Source: Limisphaerales bacterium (GTDB lineage: Bacteria; Verrucomicrobiota; Verrucomicrobiia; Limisphaerales; UBA11358). Taken from it: a stretch of 8,707 nucleotides of DNA. The stretch is from the NCBI GenBank assembly GCA_027451565.1, contig DAIDJC010000051.1, forward strand, positions 5,535-14,241. Direction: 5' to 3'. Of this stretch, positions 6,100 through 8,707 are shown piece after piece. The notes under the pieces were generated by a model, which worked only from the letters and a program-made list of their open reading frames with translations, was not told the DNA's origin and made no database searches. Positions within the stretch are counted from its first letter, which is position 1; every line of letters begins with the position of its first letter. A program made the translations under genes and the position numbers.

Positions 6100-8707
6100 A
6101 TGAGAACCCCAAATCAAAAAATAAAGTCTAATAAATTCCAAAACCGGATTCGCTGTTTGTTGAGTCTGGCTGGAGCGCTTGCAGTTTCGGCGAGTTATGC
6201 CGCCAGCGATACATGGAGCAACGCGCCTGTTAGCGGAAGCTGGCCGGTCACAAACAATTGGGTCACCGGCGCAGTGCCAGGTGTGATTAACCTGTCCGGC
6301 AACAACGTGAACAATGATGTCGCCACCTTTAATTCGCCCATTTATAATGGGATCGGAGGTGCCGGAACCCCCATTGTTCCAGATGACGCCACCATTGTGG
6401 GCGATCGTAGCCGGGAATTGGGCAGCATTATTTTTGACACCACCAACTGCGGCGCATATGTATTTTACTCGCCTAGTGCCCCGGTTCCTGATTCCGGTTC
6501 AACCATTGAAACGGGTATTCTCAACCTGTCCCATAATGGGAGCATCACAATGAATGCGCCCGTGACCAACAGTGAGACGTTTCTTGTGCCGGTGTTTATC
6601 CGGCTGCCATCCTCGACTTGGGGGATTTTCAATTTTGTCAACAATTCCACCAATCCCAACGCCGTTCTTTATTTGAACAGCGTGACCAATGACAGTGCGA
6701 ACACTCGCAGCACGGTCTTTGTATTAAGCGGAAGCAATCCCGGAACCAATACCATTGGCGCTCTCTCCCGGGGTACCACCACTTCGACAACGGCTATTCA
6801 GGGCGTCACCAAAAATGGTGCCGGACGCTGGATCCTCGCTGGAAACTCTGACTTTTTCAAAGGCAATTATTCAACCGCCAACATTAACGGAGGTATCTTG
6901 GAGGTGCAGCAAACCAATGCCTTTGGCGCCATGTCAACCGTGTTTGTAAATAGCAATGGCGTTTTGCAGATTGATGGGACAACGCTTGCCCAAGGCTTCA
7001 GTCTCAATGAGAGCGGCGCGGTGTTGATGAATGGCACTGGAACGCTGAATTCTGCGAGTGTGAGCACACTGGCCGGGACCACTCCCACATTAGAGACAAT
7101 GAATCCATCGGACATCATGACGGTGGGCATTGCCACCAATGACCTGACTGGCGGCTCTGTTAGCTGTTTCCTGCATGTGGCCGGGCCTGGGACGGTGTTG
7201 CTGGATTATCCCAATAATTACTCTGGAAACTGGTCGGTGGATTCTGGAACCCTGAGCCTTTCAACCAATGCAGTCGGCGGTCTTGGCACGGGGAACGCCT
7301 TGAACCTTGCGGCTGGCAGCACTTTGGATGTCACGGCTTTGACAAGAGGCGGTGGCGTTTTTACACCCACCGTGGCAGCAATCGGCGGCAGCGGCACGGG
7401 CACCGCAGTGGGGAGCACGGCGGCGACGATCAAGGCGGATCCCAGTGGCACCATCAATCTCGCCTCGGGTTCCACCGGTGTGAACATCACCTATTCACCC
7501 AACTCCCCCACGGGAGATTTGACCCATCCTGCGCTCTATGTTTCGCAAGGCACACTGTCCATGGGAAACAATGCCTTTGTCATCAATAACACGAGCGGCA
7601 CTCCATTGGGTGCTGGGACCTATCAATTGATTCTTCAAGCTTCCGGAACGATCACCACAGCCGGGGGTTATTCTGTGACATCCGTTACAGGAGCTGGATT
7701 GGCGCCTGGAACGGTGGGCAATATTATTGTGAATGGCAGTGAGGTTGACCTGGTGGTGATCAATTACACTCCCAAAAACCTGGTTTGGACGGGCGGGAAT
7801 CCCAATGCAAATTGGGACATTGGCACCGATTCAAACTTTCTTAATGGCGCAATTCATTCGGTGTTTAGCAACTCTGACTACGTGACCTTCAATTCCGTTG
7901 GCTCAACGAATCCTATTGTCAATTTGATTGGGCCCATGGCGCCAACCAGCGTTGTTGTGGATAGCACCGCTAACAATTACACATTTTCAGGCTCTGGATC
8001 TGTGGCTGGTGTTGCTGGCCTGGTCAAGATTGGCACTGGAACCTTGGTTCTTCAGAATGTAAACAAGTACGGCGGAAACACCGTGGTTAGCAATGGCGTG
8101 ATTCAACTGGGAGTGAACGGCGCATTGCCGAGTCCATTGGATTCAGGATCTGGCAATGTGATTCTGCAAAGTTCTGGAACGCTGGACATGAATGGTTTCA
8201 CCAATACCGTGAATGCGTTGAACGGTTCGGGTACTGTTGACAACACCAGCGCTGGATCGGGCGCGTTGATTATTGGAGCAAATGGTGACAGCGGTTCTTT
8301 CTCTGGTGCTCTACAGAACACCGCAGGAACCTTGTCCATCAATAAGGAGGGTGCCGGCATGGAGACCTTGACCGGGTCCAATTCCTACACCGGAACCACA
8401 ATCATCGGCGCGGGAACACTCACGGTCGGCAACTTGTATGCTTTGGGTGGGGGCGCCAGCCCGGTGGTCATAAATGGTGGAACCTTGAATGCCGCTACCA
8501 GCCTGATGATCACCAACTTGAACGGAACCGCTGGCACCATAGCCAATAATTCCTCGACCAGCACAAACCTGCTGAATTTTGCCGGAACTTCCACGTTTAG
8601 CGGCAATATTGTGGATGGTTCTGGCGGGGGAGGCATTGCGGTGACCATCAACAGCGGAACCCTCTCCTACAATTCGGCCAATACCTACAGCGGGGGAACG
8701 TTTGTGG
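6100..8707 (+). CDS. Large secreted autotransporter-associated beta-strand repeat protein (3' end beyond window)
   Basis: The frame is open for 869 codons from the ATG at 6100 to the window edge. A signal peptide is clear: basic n-region to R18, core CLLSLAGALAVSA, cleavage after SYA at 34. The mature part is rich in Thr, Ser, Asn and Gly and poor in Cys and Lys. It contains autotransporter-associated beta-strand repeats of the type G-x-GTL-x-L-x-G-x-N-x-Y-x-G-x-T...GTL at about 236-269, 641-671, 744-777 and 850 onward. A W...NW...D-x-V/A-T-F-N-S module occurs twice (W39 to F77 and W563 to F597), suggesting internal duplication. The fold is expected to be a long beta-helix stalk outside the cell. 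The C-terminus, which would show whether it ends in an outer-membrane barrel, a PEP-CTERM signal or another sorting domain, is missing. Catalytic or binding function cannot be told; adhesion or glycan contact is a guess. No Shine-Dalgarno is seen. Confidence 0.85.
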   Translation, partial: MRTPNQKIKSNKFQNRIRCLLSLAGALAVSASYAASDTWSNAPVSGSWPVTNNWVTGAVPGVINLSGNNVNNDVATFNSPIYNGIGGAGTPIVPDDATIVGDRSRELGSIIFDTTNCGAYVFYSPSAPVPDSGSTIETGILNLSHNGSITMNAPVTNSETFLVPVFIRLPSSTWGIFNFVNNSTNPNAVLYLNSVTNDSANTRSTVFVLSGSNPGTNTIGALSRGTTTSTTAIQGVTKNGAGRWILAGNSDFFKGNYSTANINGGILEVQQTNAFGAMSTVFVNSNGVLQIDGTTLAQGFSLNESGAVLMNGTGTLNSASVSTLAGTTPTLETMNPSDIMTVGIATNDLTGGSVSCFLHVAGPGTVLLDYPNNYSGNWSVDSGTLSLSTNAVGGLGTGNALNLAAGSTLDVTALTRGGGVFTPTVAAIGGSGTGTAVGSTAATIKADPSGTINLASGSTGVNITYSPNSPTGDLTHPALYVSQGTLSMGNNAFVINNTSGTPLGAGTYQLILQASGTITTAGGYSVTSVTGAGLAPGTVGNIIVNGSEVDLVVINYTPKNLVWTGGNPNANWDIGTDSNFLNGAIHSVFSNSDYVTFNSVGSTNPIVNLIGPMAPTSVVVDSTANNYTFSGSGSVAGVAGLVKIGTGTLVLQNVNKYGGNTVVSNGVIQLGVNGALPSPLDSGSGNVILQSSGTLDMNGFTNTVNALNGSGTVDNTSAGSGALIIGANGDSGSFSGALQNTAGTLSINKEGAGMETLTGSNSYTGTTIIGAGTLTVGNLYALGGGASPVVINGGTLNAATSLMITNLNGTAGTIANNSSTSTNLLNFAGTSTFSGNIVDGSGGGGIAVTINSGTLSYNSANTYSGGTFV
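6805..6906 (+). repeat. Beta-strand repeat unit 1 (in CDS at 6100)
   Basis: It encodes VTKNGAGRWILAGNSDFFKG followed by a GGILEV strand. It is a diverged copy of the autotransporter-associated repeat: the G-x-G, LAGN and GG-I-L positions are kept. Confidence 0.55.
8020..8112 (+). repeat. Beta-strand repeat unit 2 (in CDS at 6100)
   Basis: It encodes LVKIGTGTLVLQNVNKYGG and then NTVVSNGVIQLG, a good match to the family pattern of K-x-G-x-GTL-x-L, N-x-Y-x-G and a closing G-x-L strand. Confidence 0.65.
8329..8430 (+). repeat. Beta-strand repeat unit 3 (in CDS at 6100)
   Basis: It encodes TLSINKEGAGMETLTGSNSY, then TGTTIIGAGTLTVG. This is the closest of the copies to the family consensus (LTGSNSYTGTT...GAGTLTVG). 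Confidence 0.7.
8647..8707 (+). repeat. Beta-strand repeat unit 4, cut by window end
   Basis: It encodes INSGTLSYNSANTYSGGTFV, matching GTL-x-x-x-x-x-NTYSGGT of the family; the rest lies outside the window. Confidence 0.6.

Noticed and set aside
7218..8651. Minus-strand Pro/Val-rich frames opposite the beta-strand-repeat gene
   Set aside because: Their composition is the complement of Gly/Thr/Asn-rich repeat codons; the plus strand is open for 869 codons with a signal peptide.
1..8707. Search for CRISPR arrays, tRNA or rRNA genes, insertion sequences and phage genes
   Set aside because: No regularly spaced repeats, cloverleaf, rRNA segments, transposase motifs or terminal inverted repeats were seen on either strand by eye.

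Overview
This window looks like part of a carbohydrate-utilisation locus from a free-living Gram-negative bacterium. The best guess is Verrucomicrobiota, Pedosphaera/Limisphaerales-like. The clues are a very long secreted protein with autotransporter-associated beta-strand repeats, a periplasmic propeller-type sensor kinase paired with a LuxR-type regulator, a family 4 polysaccharide lyase, moderate GC, and start codons without clear Shine-Dalgarno sequences. This assignment is inference; no rRNA or marker gene is present.

Layout. (1) Positions 1-1486, minus strand: an exported rhamnogalacturonan lyase (PL4 family). It has a signal peptide, the full catalytic domain, the second beta-sandwich domain and the first residues of the third domain; the C-terminus lies beyond the left edge. 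(2) Positions 1487-1694: a divergent intergenic region with a perfect 17-bp palindrome set inside nested inverted and direct repeats, a plausible operator. (3) Positions 1695-4922, plus strand (frame open from 1599): a sensor histidine kinase with about a dozen Reg_prop propeller repeats, a Y_Y_Y domain, one membrane helix, and HisKA_3 and HATPase_c domains. Two small hairpins lie at its 3' end. (4) Positions 5022-5663, plus strand: the cognate-looking NarL/FixJ-family response regulator. (5) Positions 5664-6099: a 436-bp gap with no convincing gene; it holds a tandem 14-bp repeat and other small repeats. (6) Positions 6100-8707, plus strand: the first 869 residues of a large secreted beta-strand-repeat protein that runs off the right edge.

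Likely joint function (inference): the kinase samples a pectin-derived ligand outside the inner membrane through its propellers and passes phosphate to the adjacent regulator. The regulator would control the divergent lyase gene and perhaps the downstream surface protein. This resembles the Bacteroides hybrid two-component systems, except that the output is a separate LuxR-type protein instead of a fused AraC domain. I found no wholly new system. The most informative signals are this split sensor/regulator arrangement beside a pectin lyase, the intergenic palindrome, and the tandem repeat upstream of the large secreted protein.
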